From: Bacteroidales bacterium
GTDB taxonomy: Bacteria; Bacteroidota; Bacteroidia; Bacteroidales; UBA932
Direction: 5' to 3'
Assembly (NCBI GenBank): GCA_017554305.1
Contig: JAFZIN010000024.1
Coordinates: 1-38,133, forward strand
Length of the DNA stretch: 38,133 bases
Shown here: positions 16,341 to 24,741 of the stretch, piece by piece
Layout: each line of letters opens with the position of its first letter
How positions within the stretch are numbered: the stretch's first letter is position 1
Notes under the pieces: model-generated
Told to the model about the DNA's origin: nothing
Seen by the model: the letters and a program-made list of their open reading frames with translations, nothing else
Databases searched by the model: none
Program-made: the position numbers and the translations under genes

Positions 16341-19154
16341 TTACTCCTGAGGGTCAAGTTTTACCGTAATTCTGTTACCCTTTTCTACAATTTTACGGCC
16401 CAAAGCCTGGATGTTCTCTTTTGTAACAATTTTGTCAATAATCTCATCCGTAACCACACCGTCATAGCCGTTATTATTGTAATAGTTCTCAAGAAGACCC
16501 TGCCAGTAAGACTGCTGCTTCTTTGATTCAGGAATGTTTTTCTTAAGCATCTCAATGGTTTTGGTCATCTCCTCATCTGTAGGACCCTCTTTGGCCATAT
16601 CATCCATTCCCTTGTAAGCTCTCTCAATAAGGGTGGCAACCTTCTCCTTACCGGTATTGAATGAGATCTCAAAGTAGTATCTCTCATTAGGTTTGGTTGT
16701 AATGTTTCCGGTTGCGCTAGGAGTGTAAGTTCCGCCGTCCTCCTCTCTGAGGGAGCTGAGGTAACGCATTCTCATAATGTATCTGAAAGCGTTCATTACC
16801 AGGGTGTTCTCCGGAGTCTTCTCAGTCTCTCCGTTGTAAACGATTGCTACATAAACAACCGGGTTCTTCATCTGAGCGCTCTCTGTAACTTCAAATGTGC
16901 CGTCTGCAGGATAGAGTTTGTGGTCTGCAATCTCACGAGCCTTCTTGCTCTTTACAGGAAGAGAAGCAACATACTTCTCTACGAGAGGCTTAATAGTCTC
17001 AATATCAAAGTCTCCAACAAGGTACAGCTTAGCGCCTACAGCATCTCCAAAGAGAATCTGATGACCCTTCTTAATATCATTGATGTTAACCTTGTCAACT
17101 ATCTCCTTGCTGAAGATCTCTGCTCTTGGATTGTTGTTGTTCTCTACGTTGTTGAGGAGATACTGGAACTTATACTCCGGAGAGTTCTCAATGTTCTGAG
17201 CAAGAACCTTCATAGTGGAGAGGGTAGATTCAAACTCCTTCTCGTCACTTCTTGGCTGAGTGTACTCCAGATAGAGAAGCTGCATAGCAGTCTCAATATC
17301 CTTGGTAGAGCAGCTGCCGGATACACCGCTGTAACTCTCATTTACATAGTTAGATACGCCTACGCTCTTGCCTGCAAGCATCTTCTGAAGAACGCTCTCA
17401 GAGAAACCTGCGGTTCCGCTGTTGCTCTTATAGAAGTAGAGTACATCGTTCTCAAAACTTGGAACTATCTCTGCAGGCAGGATAGATCTTCCACCCTTCT
17501 GAACAAGATCTATGGAGATTTTGTCTTTGTTAACGTCTGTAGGATAGAGATATACCTCAACTCCGTTGCTCAGTGTCCAAACTGTGCAATCAAGATATCC
17601 TTTGGCACTCTTTTTAATCTTTCCGTCCTTAATTGAAGCAGGATCCAGAAGTTCCTTTGCAATCTCCTCACTCTTAAGAGGCTGAACCTCTGCGGCATAT
17701 CCCTCCTTTACATAGCTCAGGAGCTGCTCCTCTGTAGGAACAACAACACCCTCTTTAGCAGGTGCCGCAAAGAATACAACATTGTTTGTATAAGGCATAA
17801 TGCCCTGTGCAACAGCACGGTTAACCATATCAAGATTAACCATGGCCAGTAACTCTTTTGCAAGAGAGTTAAGGTATGCAGGATCACAGTATGGCTCGTT
17901 GTTGAGGAAGTACTGAACGTACTGGTTTGCCAACTGACGGTTGTTTCTGGTGGCAGCCTTATCTTCTATTGACTGGTAAGTGCGAAGCATTGAAGCCTTT
18001 GCTCTGTCAAACTCCTCCTGGGTGAAACCAAACTTCTCCATCTGACGAACCATCTCTATTGCCTTCTTAACGGCCTCTTCGTTCTGATTGTCCTTTACAA
18101 CTACCTGACAGAGAACGCCGTCCATAGGCTCCATAAGGCTTGTCATTGCAAAAGCAGACTGAACAAACGGAGCGTCCGGTTCCTTTGAAGCATCGCTGAA
18201 GCGCTCGTTAGCCATACTTGTAATAAGGCTCTTGAGAACGTTGATAAGGAATCCAGGCTTGGTTGTCTTGTAGGCCTTAGGCATAGCCGGCTGCTTGTTA
18301 ATAAGCATAAATGAAGAGGCAAATACCTCAGGATCTGTGAAAATCTTTACCAGAGGTTCTGCATTGTCCGGTACTGTAATCTTCTCTTTTACAGGAGTCT
18401 GCTCTTTCTTTGGAATAATGCTGAAGTACTCCTTTATTTTACTCTCGATATAATCTATATCTACATCACCTACTACTACAATAGCTTGGTTTGCAGGGTA
18501 GTACCAGGTTTTGTAGAAGTTTACGAGTTCCTGAGGATCAAATGTAGAAAGGCACTGCTCGTCTCCTATAACGTTGCATGTTGCATACTTGGAGTCCTTA
18601 AATAGAACGCTGAAGAGAGCCTCCTGCTGACGTCTCTGGGCGTTGTTGCCGCCTCTCCACTCCTCTATAATAACGCCTCTCTCCTTCTCAACCTCACCAA
18701 AATCATTGGTTACAAAGGCAGCGTCGTTCTGAAGAATTACCAGGGCGGTATCTACAAGGAACTGCTTGTCTGTAGGAATGGCGTTGAGTGTGTATACGGT
18801 ATTCTCAACTCCGGTCATAGCATTAACGTTTCCTCCGAATACAAGACCGTTCTTCTCTAAGTATGAGAGCATTGTGTTACCAGGGAAATCTTTGTTTCCG
18901 TTAAAGCACATGTGCTCCAAAAAGTGAGCAAGTCCTCTCTGGGCAGGAGTCTCGTTAATTGCACCCACGTTGGTTGCAATGTAGAACTCGGCCCTCTTCT
19001 CAGGGTTTGCATTCTTCTTAATAAAATAGGTAAGACCGTTTTCCAGTTTACCGACTCTTACGGTAGAGTCCATCTCCAAATACTCCATCTGGTACTGGCC
19101 GAATGAGAATGCGGCAATCAGCATCATAGAAAGGAGAATCACAAACTTTTTCAT
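16341..19154 (-). CDS. M16 family zinc metallopeptidase (insulinase/pitrilysin-like), two-domain
   Basis: 937 residues with a signal peptide (MKKFVILLSMMLIAAFSFGQ), so periplasmic or envelope-facing. The inverted zinc motif HFLEH (His77, Glu80, His81) sits in GLAHFLEHMCFNG; the third ligand is a Glu near residues 154-158 (FGEVEKERGVIIEEW). A second M16-like half follows without the metal motif, as is usual for the long form in which the C-terminal domain closes the chamber. The first strand NGLTYFIKKNANPEKRAEFYI is typical of Bacteroidetes members. Substrate unknown; the family degrades peptides. A TAGCTTTG box at 19208-19215 (minus) may be its promoter. Confidence 0.92.
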   Translation of the reverse strand: MKKFVILLSMMLIAAFSFGQYQMEYLEMDSTVRVGKLENGLTYFIKKNANPEKRAEFYIATNVGAINETPAQRGLAHFLEHMCFNGNKDFPGNTMLSYLEKNGLVFGGNVNAMTGVENTVYTLNAIPTDKQFLVDTALVILQNDAAFVTNDFGEVEKERGVIIEEWRGGNNAQRRQQEALFSVLFKDSKYATCNVIGDEQCLSTFDPQELVNFYKTWYYPANQAIVVVGDVDIDYIESKIKEYFSIIPKKEQTPVKEKITVPDNAEPLVKIFTDPEVFASSFMLINKQPAMPKAYKTTKPGFLINVLKSLITSMANERFSDASKEPDAPFVQSAFAMTSLMEPMDGVLCQVVVKDNQNEEAVKKAIEMVRQMEKFGFTQEEFDRAKASMLRTYQSIEDKAATRNNRQLANQYVQYFLNNEPYCDPAYLNSLAKELLAMVNLDMVNRAVAQGIMPYTNNVVFFAAPAKEGVVVPTEEQLLSYVKEGYAAEVQPLKSEEIAKELLDPASIKDGKIKKSAKGYLDCTVWTLSNGVEVYLYPTDVNKDKISIDLVQKGGRSILPAEIVPSFENDVLYFYKSNSGTAGFSESVLQKMLAGKSVGVSNYVNESYSGVSGSCSTKDIETAMQLLYLEYTQPRSDEKEFESTLSTMKVLAQNIENSPEYKFQYLLNNVENNNNPRAEIFSKEIVDKVNINDIKKGHQILFGDAVGAKLYLVGDFDIETIKPLVEKYVASLPVKSKKAREIADHKLYPADGTFEVTESAQMKNPVVYVAIVYNGETEKTPENTLVMNAFRYIMRMRYLSSLREEDGGTYTPSATGNITTKPNERYYFEISFNTGKEKVATLIERAYKGMDDMAKEGPTDEEMTKTIEMLKKNIPESKKQQSYWQGLLENYYNNNGYDGVVTDEIIDKIVTKENIQALGRKIVEKGNRITVKLDPQE

Positions 19155-19207
19155 ATCTAAAACTTTTATTTGGTTTATTCCTACATATAATGACGTATGA
19201 AATCCTA

Positions 19208-19215
19208 CAAAGCTA
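19208..19215 (-). promoter_or_regulatory. -7 promoter box of the M16 peptidase gene
   Basis: The minus strand reads TAGCTTTG, matching TAnnTTTG, about 53 bp upstream of the ATG. No clear TTG at -33. Confidence 0.4.
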
Positions 19216-19273
19216 CACTTTTTTCATCTTTTTTTTAATGAAAGCTCCCAAAAGGTGCAAAATAGAGGTGAGA

Positions 19274-19304
19274 TTTGGAGGTATAATACTTTTTCTTATC
19301 TTTG
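19274..19304 (+). promoter_or_regulatory. Promoter of rpsF-rpsR-rplI
   Basis: TATCTTTG at 19297-19304 and TTTG at 19274-19277 with 19 bp between. The transcript would start near 19310, leaving only about 25 nt before rpsF. That is too short for the S6:S18-binding leader motif known in other phyla. Confidence 0.65.
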
Positions 19305-19334
19305 CAGCCCATTTACAAACAAAATTTAAAAGAG

Positions 19335-19712
19335 ATGTTAAAGAATTACGAAACCGTTTTCATTGCAACTCCCGTTTTGTCTGAAGCTCAGATGAAGGAA
19401 ACGGCGGCCAAGTACATCTCCCTTATAAAGGAGAACGGCGGCAAGGTTGTCAGTGAAGAGGATTGGGGGCTGAAGAAACTTGCCTACCCTATCCAGAAGA
19501 AGACCTCAGGTTTCTATCACCTGGTAGAGTTCCAGGCAGAGCCTGATTTTGTAGAAAAGCTTGAGACACAGTATCGCAGAGATGAGAGAATCATACGTTT
19601 CCTCACCTTTGCAATGGACAAAGATGCTGTTGCTTACGCAGAAAAGAGAAGAGCAAACTGGGCTGCCAAGAAGAGCGGCGCAGCTGCTGAGAAAAAAGAG
19701 ACTAACGAATAA
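19335..19712 (+). CDS. rpsF: 30S ribosomal protein bS6
   Basis: 125 residues from the ATG at 19335 ([17 protein letters not shown]), which matches the family N-terminus; an upstream in-frame ATG at 19302 overlaps the promoter. The core includes [21 protein letters not shown] and [11 protein letters not shown], the beta-alpha ferredoxin-like fold that pairs with bS18 on the platform of the small subunit. It ends in an Ala/Lys/Glu-rich tail. It is first in the conserved S6-S18-L9 operon. It has no Shine-Dalgarno sequence, in contrast to the next two genes. Confidence 0.96.
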   Translation: MLKNYETVFIATPVLSEAQMKETAAKYISLIKENGGKVVSEEDWGLKKLAYPIQKKTSGFYHLVEFQAEPDFVEKLETQYRRDERIIRFLTFAMDKDAVAYAEKRRANWAAKKSGAAAEKKETNE

Positions 19713-19713
19713 C

Positions 19714-19719
19714 AGGAGG
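19714..19719 (+). promoter_or_regulatory. Strong Shine-Dalgarno site before rpsR
   Basis: AGGAGG lies 7 bp before the rpsR ATG. Most genes in this window, as in Bacteroidetes generally, have no such site, because the anti-Shine-Dalgarno end of 16S rRNA is held by bS21, bS18 and bS6. Confidence 0.8.
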
Positions 19720-19726
19720 AAGAATT

Positions 19727-20005
19727 ATGGCACAGAGAAATGATGAAAATACAGATATCCGCTATCTGAACCCTGTTACCGTAGAGGTAAAGAAGAAAAA
19801 ATACTGCCGCTTTAAGAAAGCCGGTATTAAGTATGTAGATTACAAGGATGCAGAGTTTCTGAAGAAGTTCCTCAACGAGCAGGGAAAGATTCTCCCTCGC
19901 CGTCTTACCGGAACATCTCTGAAGTTCCAGAAGAAAGTGGCTCAGGCTATTAAGCGTGCCCGTCACCTTGCTTTGCTCCCTTATGTTACTGACCTTTTGA
20001 AATAA
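19727..20005 (+). CDS. rpsR: 30S ribosomal protein bS18
   Basis: 92 residues with the family core [23 protein letters not shown] and [32 protein letters not shown]. It binds next to bS6 on the 30S platform, close to the 3' end of 16S rRNA. It is 14 bp after rpsF and preceded by an AGGAGG site. In Bacteroidetes ribosomes bS18 is part of the pocket that hides the anti-Shine-Dalgarno sequence, so this site could serve autoregulation. Confidence 0.96.
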   Translation: MAQRNDENTDIRYLNPVTVEVKKKKYCRFKKAGIKYVDYKDAEFLKKFLNEQGKILPRRLTGTSLKFQKKVAQAIKRARHLALLPYVTDLLK

Positions 20006-20010
20006 GGAGG
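20005..20010 (+). promoter_or_regulatory. Strong Shine-Dalgarno site before rplI
   Basis: AGGAGG begins on the last base of the rpsR stop codon and ends 4 bp before the rplI ATG. It is the second such site in this operon. Confidence 0.78.
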
Positions 20011-20014
20011 AGAG

Positions 20015-20494
20015 ATGGAAGTTATTCTTATTCAGGATGTCCGCAAGTTGGGACACAAAAATGATATCGTAAACGTAAGAGACGGTTACGCAAACAATTT
20101 CCTTTTCCCTCAGGGACTTGCAATCTTGGCAACACCTTCTGCAAAGAAGCAGCTTGCTGAGAACATCAAGCAGAGGGCTCACAAGGAGGAGAAACTTATG
20201 GCTGATGCTAAGGCTGTTGCAGAGAAGCTCAGCGCAGTTTCAGTTACTATTCCTACCAAGGTAAGCCAGACCGGTAAGATCTACGGTTCAGTTAACAATA
20301 TCCAGGTTGCAGAGGCTCTCGCAGCTCAGGGATATGAGATTGACCGCCGCAAGATTGAAATTAAGGATGCAGACAAGGTTACCGAAATTGGAAACTACGA
20401 GGCAATCATTGACCTTTACAGAGGCGTTGAGGCTAAAGTTAAGGTTATCGTAGTAGACGAGGAGGGAAAGGTTACAGAGAAGAAGGCTGAATAA
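20015..20494 (+). CDS. rplI: 50S ribosomal protein bL9
   Basis: 159 residues. The N-terminal domain has MEVILIQDVRKLGHKNDIVNV and the conserved GYANNFLFPQGLA signature. A long connecting helix (KKQLAENIKQRAHKEEKLMADAKAVAEKL) leads to the C-terminal domain (GKIYGSVNNIQVAEAL, GNYEAIIDLYRGVEAKVKVIV). It bridges the base of the L1 stalk and limits frameshifting in the family. Last gene of the operon; 9 bp after rpsR, preceded by AGGAGG and followed by a strong bidirectional terminator. Confidence 0.97.
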   Translation: MEVILIQDVRKLGHKNDIVNVRDGYANNFLFPQGLAILATPSAKKQLAENIKQRAHKEEKLMADAKAVAEKLSAVSVTIPTKVSQTGKIYGSVNNIQVAEALAAQGYEIDRRKIEIKDADKVTEIGNYEAIIDLYRGVEAKVKVIVVDEEGKVTEKKAE

Positions 20495-20522
20495 TCAGTC
20501 AATCATCCAAGTAAATAAAGAA

Positions 20523-20552
20523 GGGGTGACCAGTTAGGTCACCCCCTCTTTT
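20523..20552. terminator. Bidirectional terminator between rplI and the H1-like gene
   Basis: Perfect 9-bp stem GGGGTGACC / GGTCACCCC with a 5-nt loop, followed by CTCTTTTTTT on the plus strand and TTCTTTATTT on the minus strand. It serves both convergent genes. Confidence 0.9.
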
Positions 20553-20570
20553 TTTCAATAAGAAAGGTTA

Positions 20571-20978
20571 TTACTTCTTAGCGCAAGCTTTCTTTGCACA
20601 AGCCTTCTTTGCAGGGGCCTTCTTTGCAGGAGCTTTCTTAGCAGCAACCTTCTTTGCAACTGCCTTCTTTACAGTAGCAACTTTCTTTGCAACAGCCTTC
20701 TTTACAGCAGCTTTCTTAGCAGGAGCAGCCTTCTTTACAGCAGCAACCTTCTTAGCTACGGTCTTCTTAGCAGCAGCAACTTTCTTTGCAACAGTCTTCT
20801 TAGCAGCAGCTACCTTCTTTACAACAGCCTTCTTTACAGCAGCTTTCTTTGCAGCTGGTTTTGCAGCCTTCTTAGGAGCAGCTTTCTTTACGACTTTCTT
20901 TGCAGCTGGCTTTGCAGCAGCTTTCTTTGCAGGGGCCTTCTTTGCAGGCGCCTTCTTTGCAACTTTCTTTGTTTCCAT
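20571..20978 (-). CDS. Histone H1-like, Lys/Ala-rich basic protein
   Basis: 135 residues made almost entirely of Lys, Ala, Val, Pro and Thr in short KKA/KKV units (for example KKAPAKKAPAKKAAAK and AAAKKTVAKKVA). This composition is like the C-terminal tail of eukaryotic H1 and of chlamydial Hc2, which bind and compact DNA. The two units KKACAKKACAKK at the C-terminus contain the only Cys residues. Its repeats at DNA level make slippage between strains likely. It lies 32 bp downstream of pepD in the same direction and may be cotranscribed. DNA binding is inferred from composition. Confidence 0.78.
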   Translation of the reverse strand: METKKVAKKAPAKKAPAKKAAAKPAAKKVVKKAAPKKAAKPAAKKAAVKKAVVKKVAAAKKTVAKKVAAAKKTVAKKVAAVKKAAPAKKAAVKKAVAKKVATVKKAVAKKVAAKKAPAKKAPAKKACAKKACAKK

Positions 20979-21010
20979 AATATTAGTATAAGATTGTTAG
21001 TGTTAGTGCC

Positions 21011-22480
21011 TTATTTATTGATCTTAGATGCAGGTGCATTCTTGAGAAGCTCTACCAGATACTTCCAGCATTTCTCAACGGATGCAATCTCAACTCTCTC
21101 ATCAGGTGAGTGAGGTGAGTAGATTGTAGGACCGAATGAAACCATATCCCAGTTTGGATAAGCGGCTCCCAAAATTCCGCACTCAAGTCCTGCGTGAATT
21201 CCGGTAACCTCAGGCTCCTTGTTGTAAAGGCCTTTGTAAACATCCTTTGCAACCTTAAGTATAGGAGAGTTCATATCCAACTGCCATCCTGAGTAACCGC
21301 CTGAGAAGTTGCAGGTTCCGCCTGCAAGTTCAACAATTGCTCTCATGCTCTCTGCAAGATCATACTTGGATGAATCTACAGAACTTCTCATAAGTGAGTG
21401 AACCTTAATGGTCTTAGCCTCCTGCTGAACAATAGCCATATTGTTGGAAGTCTCTACGAATCCTGCAACGGTGTCACTCATTCTGTTAACTCCGTTAGGA
21501 ATAGCGTAGATTGCCCTTACAATTGCAAGAGCTGTATTCTTCTCAATAGCAGGCTCTTTCTCCTTAACAGGAGCAATAGTAACCTTAAGATCCTTATCTG
21601 TGTATTTGTATTTCTCAGTTACCTCTTTTCTTACCTTAGAAACTATAGCGGCAACCTTTCTCTCATTCTTCTTAGGAATTGCAACAATTGCATGAGCATC
21701 TCTTGGGATAGAGTTGCGGATGCTTCCTCCTGCAATCTTGCAGAGACGAACGTTGAGATCTCTCATAACAGGAACAAGAATTCTTGAGAGGATCTTGTTT
21801 GCATTTGCTCTGTAGAGAACAATGTCCATTCCTGAGTGACCGCCAATAAGACCGCTTACTGCAATCTTCTTAAATACGTATCCTGCAGGAACTTTCTCTG
21901 TCTTGTAGTTGAATACGGCCTCACCGTCCAAACCGCCGGCGCATCCAACATAGATGATACCTTCTGTTTCGGAATCAAGATTCATAAGAATCTCACCCTT
22001 GAGAATGCCTGGTTTCAAAGCTCTTGCACCGCTCATACCGGTCTCCTCATCTACTGTGAAGAGAGCCTCAATAGGTCCGTGTTTCAGAGTCTTTGACTTT
22101 AAAACGGCCATTGCCATTGATACTCCGAGTCCGTTGTCTGCACCCAGAGTTGTACCTGTTGCATAAACCAAATCGCCTACGATTCTCGGTTTGATAGGAT
22201 CTGTCTTAAAGTCATGCTTAACATCCGGGTTCTTCTGAGGTACCATATCCAGGTGAGCCTCAAGGATTATACCCGCCTTCTTCTCCATTCCCTTTGTTGC
22301 AGGTTTACGGATGATGACGTTACCAATCTGATCTTTAATTGTCTCAAGACCGAGTTTCTTTCCAAAGTTGTAAGCAAATTCTACAGCTTTGTCTTCATGC
22401 TTTGAAGGACGTGGAATCTTTGCCAGTTCGTTAAAGATTGTCCAGACCTCTTTTGGTTCTAGTTGATCTATAGTTTTCAT
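21011..22480 (-). CDS. pepD: Aminoacyl-histidine dipeptidase (PepD), M20 family
   Basis: 489 residues. Cytosolic zinc dipeptidase that splits Xaa-His and related dipeptides. Visible family motifs are EAHLDMVPQKNPD (metal-binding His about 76), GTTLGADNGLGVSMAMA, FTVDEETGMSGA with the catalytic Glu pair, LIGGHSGMDI in the dimerisation domain, and GIHAGLECGI and PHSPDERVEI near the C-terminus. No signal peptide. 24 bp separate it from the upstream DUF4831 gene, so they may form one transcript. Confidence 0.93.
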   Translation of the reverse strand: MKTIDQLEPKEVWTIFNELAKIPRPSKHEDKAVEFAYNFGKKLGLETIKDQIGNVIIRKPATKGMEKKAGIILEAHLDMVPQKNPDVKHDFKTDPIKPRIVGDLVYATGTTLGADNGLGVSMAMAVLKSKTLKHGPIEALFTVDEETGMSGARALKPGILKGEILMNLDSETEGIIYVGCAGGLDGEAVFNYKTEKVPAGYVFKKIAVSGLIGGHSGMDIVLYRANANKILSRILVPVMRDLNVRLCKIAGGSIRNSIPRDAHAIVAIPKKNERKVAAIVSKVRKEVTEKYKYTDKDLKVTIAPVKEKEPAIEKNTALAIVRAIYAIPNGVNRMSDTVAGFVETSNNMAIVQQEAKTIKVHSLMRSSVDSSKYDLAESMRAIVELAGGTCNFSGGYSGWQLDMNSPILKVAKDVYKGLYNKEPEVTGIHAGLECGILGAAYPNWDMVSFGPTIYSPHSPDERVEIASVEKCWKYLVELLKNAPASKINK

Positions 22481-22504
22481 ACAGTATCTATAATTACTAA
22501 TAAG

Positions 22505-23584
22505 TTATTTCCCCAAAGCAATATCTAAAGGAAAGTATAGTACCTTCCCAAACTGATAAACCGGAATTCTGGTCTGCCCTATAACCGTCTGCCCGTCAAG
22601 CAGTTTTGCGGTTACTACAAGGGGAGTGCGATAAGCAATCTTACCCTTTGAAGTCATAATCTCCTCCTGTGAAAGAGCGCCGGCAATCTTTCCCTCCGTT
22701 ACGGTGAGTTCAACATAAACCGGACGTCCGCTCATATTCTCTGCCGGCAGAAGACCCTGAGTATCCGAGATGCGGAAAGCAACGTAAGTTTGCTTTGCAT
22801 TGCCCGCCTTTGGAACAACCTCAAAGGAAGCCTCCTGGTAAACCACAGAGTTTTTACCGGTGAACAATGAGGTGTACTCGCTCTCCAGTTTGTTCATATT
22901 CTCCACTGCAGAACCCAAAGCAGCACCGCTGTAATTTGCATCTGTCTCCCCTACCAGTATATCAATCTTTTTCTCTCTTAATTTGAAAATCAGATTTGCA
23001 GTCTCTTCTGCCTTCCTCTCGACAGATTTTGCAACTGTCTGAGTCTGAGGCACTGCCACCTTCTCAACCTCTCCGTTCTCATTTGTCACACTCTTGTAAA
23101 GCTGAGTTGTCTGAGTTCCCAGATGCGGAACCGCCTCGTTGAATCTTGTCTGGAACTGAGAAGGGAAACGCAGAGGAGCACCCTCACTGTTGAAGTAACC
23201 CGGAGCAACTATCAAACCCTGTGAACAGAAATTCAAAAAGTTTGCTCCTGCATTTTTTGAGTTGCCAATGTTGACTGCAACAGAAAGAGAAGGATCTGCT
23301 TCAACCAGCGGAGCAATCTCTACCTCTTCAATGGTGCAGCTCTTCTTTGAACTCTTCTCTGCAGCAACGCCAAGATACTTCTCAGAGTAAGAAGCGTAAG
23401 GACCTGCAGTAAAAGTTTTCATTGCAACCTTTACTTTTACTCTTATGGAAGTCTGTGGGAGTGAGTAGATTATAGCACCTTGAGGAAGTTGGTCGGACTC
23501 TTTCAGAATTTGGGAGTTTGCCCTATTGGAACTTAAAATTACAAGTACCATTGAAAGCAAACATATTAATTTTTTAGTCCGCAT
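22505..23584 (-). CDS. DUF4831 family exported protein
   Basis: 359 residues from the ATG at 23584; an in-frame GTG at 23596 would add four residues. The signal peptide is MRTKKLICLLSMVLVILSSNRANSQ. The mature protein starts with YSLPQTSIRVKVKVAMKTFTAGPYASYSEKYLG, the hallmark of DUF4831, found widely in Bacteroidetes. It ends with a strand-rich region (GQTVIGQTRIPVYQFGKVLYFPLDI). No catalytic motif is seen. Function is unknown; export suggests an envelope role. The gene is codirectional with pepD downstream. Confidence 0.82.
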   Translation of the reverse strand: MRTKKLICLLSMVLVILSSNRANSQILKESDQLPQGAIIYSLPQTSIRVKVKVAMKTFTAGPYASYSEKYLGVAAEKSSKKSCTIEEVEIAPLVEADPSLSVAVNIGNSKNAGANFLNFCSQGLIVAPGYFNSEGAPLRFPSQFQTRFNEAVPHLGTQTTQLYKSVTNENGEVEKVAVPQTQTVAKSVERKAEETANLIFKLREKKIDILVGETDANYSGAALGSAVENMNKLESEYTSLFTGKNSVVYQEASFEVVPKAGNAKQTYVAFRISDTQGLLPAENMSGRPVYVELTVTEGKIAGALSQEEIMTSKGKIAYRTPLVVTAKLLDGQTVIGQTRIPVYQFGKVLYFPLDIALGK

Positions 23585-23666
23585 TTTCGGAATCACTTAT
23601 TGTTTCAGCTGATTGTCAGAAAATTTCCTAATGCAATTATAAGAATAATTGTTTAATAATGTATCA

Positions 23667-24578
23667 CTATTTCAATATATTTCTCTTCCAGCGTCTGTGA
23701 CTCCAAAGCCAATTCACTTTGTTTTCTCTTATATCTTCCTCCAGAAGTTGAGCAAAACGTTTGGTAACAAAGCCCTTCTCAGTTGTTGAAGCGTCCTCTG
23801 CAATTTCTTTGTAGTCAACATGATACCGCCCTCTTGCAACTTTTCTCATACTTAGATATACAACCGGCATCTTAAGTTTTACAGCCAGAAATTCAGGACC
23901 GGAAAGCATGTAAGTTGGTTGAGAAAGAAAATTTACAACAGGGTCATTTTTTCCGGTAGGATTCTGATCTGCAATAAGAACGTAAGCAACTTTCTGCTCT
24001 CTGTTCTTTAGAGCGTGACGGATTACCTCATTGGATTCCAGCACTCCGCCCACAGAACCGGACTTCTTGTACTTCCTGGTCCTCAACAGTTTAATAAGTT
24101 CATTGGAGAGATGGTTCTTTGCTTTTTTATAGACAATGTAAACCGGATTGGAGACGTAACTGTTAGCTGCTCTCACACTCTTGTCTACTGAGACTCCGCT
24201 TATCATCTCCCAGTTTCCGCAGTGTCCCATAACAAAGAGAATCTTTCCGTACTTCTCCTGCAGAGAGTTTGGAACATCCTCATTGGAAATGGTAATTCTC
24301 TTTCTTACGGCAACCGCAGAATGGCCTAAATCCCAGATACTTTCAAAGATGAGATCACATACATGACGGTAGTAGTCATTGGTAAGTTTTTTTATCTCCT
24401 CATACTTCATTTCCGGAAAAGAACGGGCAATGTTTGTGGTAATGACAGAGTATCTGTAGCGTAACAGATTCTTTACAAAAAAGCGGGTTATGGTTGAGAA
24501 GAAATAGTGAACTCTCAGAGGAAGGAGAGAAAAGAGGTAAAGGAGAGAAAAAATTATACGTGCAAAAAAGTTAGTCAT
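23667..24578 (-). CDS. LpxL/HtrB-like lysophospholipid acyltransferase family protein
   Basis: 303 residues. The N-terminal hydrophobic segment (FFARIIFSLLYLFSLLPLRVHYFFSTI) anchors it at the inner membrane. The catalytic motif HCGNWE (His about 119, Glu about 124) is the HX4D/E motif of the family, and LIADQNPTGKNDPVVNFLSQ is the second conserved block. Such enzymes add secondary acyl chains to lipid A; some members act on ornithine or glycine lipids instead, so the substrate is not certain. A TATCTTTA near-match to the -7 consensus lies at 24603-24610 (minus). Confidence 0.87.
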   Translation of the reverse strand: MTNFFARIIFSLLYLFSLLPLRVHYFFSTITRFFVKNLLRYRYSVITTNIARSFPEMKYEEIKKLTNDYYRHVCDLIFESIWDLGHSAVAVRKRITISNEDVPNSLQEKYGKILFVMGHCGNWEMISGVSVDKSVRAANSYVSNPVYIVYKKAKNHLSNELIKLLRTRKYKKSGSVGGVLESNEVIRHALKNREQKVAYVLIADQNPTGKNDPVVNFLSQPTYMLSGPEFLAVKLKMPVVYLSMRKVARGRYHVDYKEIAEDASTTEKGFVTKRFAQLLEEDIRENKVNWLWSHRRWKRNILK

Positions 24579-24629
24579 CTCTGGTATTTAGCTATCGCGG
24601 AGTAAAGATACTACTTTATTATAAAGAGA

Positions 24630-24660
24630 TTGTATATGGCAACAAATATTTTTATATTTG
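24630..24660 (+). promoter_or_regulatory. Promoter of the POT transporter gene
   Basis: TATATTTG at 24653-24660 with TTG at 24630-24632, spaced 20 bp. Transcription would start near 24666, so the leader is about 76 nt. Confidence 0.65.
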
Positions 24661-24670
24661 AGGTTGGAAA

Positions 24671-24720
24671 GCGGCGGGGCCTTAGCGGACTTAGACCTCC
24701 CGCAACAACGTTAAAAGTCC
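24671..24720 (+). promoter_or_regulatory. Candidate H-type pseudoknot in the POT transporter leader
   Basis: Stem 1: GCGGCGGGG (24671-24679) pairs with CCTCCCGC (24696-24703), with one bulged C and one G-T pair. The loop contains GGACTT (24687-24692), which is fully complementary to AAGTCC (24715-24720) downstream of the stem, so loop and tail can pair. This fills almost the whole leader and ends 21 bp before the ATG. Small pseudoknot riboswitches (preQ1-I, SAM-II) have this shape, but no match to their conserved bases was recognised. Confidence 0.45.
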
Positions 24721-24741
24721 AAAACTTAAAATAGTATTAAA

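Noticed and set aside
16920-17636. 238-codon plus-strand frame inside the M16 peptidase gene
   Set aside because: Shadow of the opposite strand; no family motif and composition follows the real gene's codon pattern.
19634-20182. 182-codon minus-strand frame across rpsF, rpsR and rplI
   Set aside because: It overlaps three certain ribosomal protein genes; no promoter or motif.
20580-20970. Regular short repeats as a CRISPR or satellite
   Set aside because: They encode the KKA units of an H1-like protein in one open frame; no spacers or leader.
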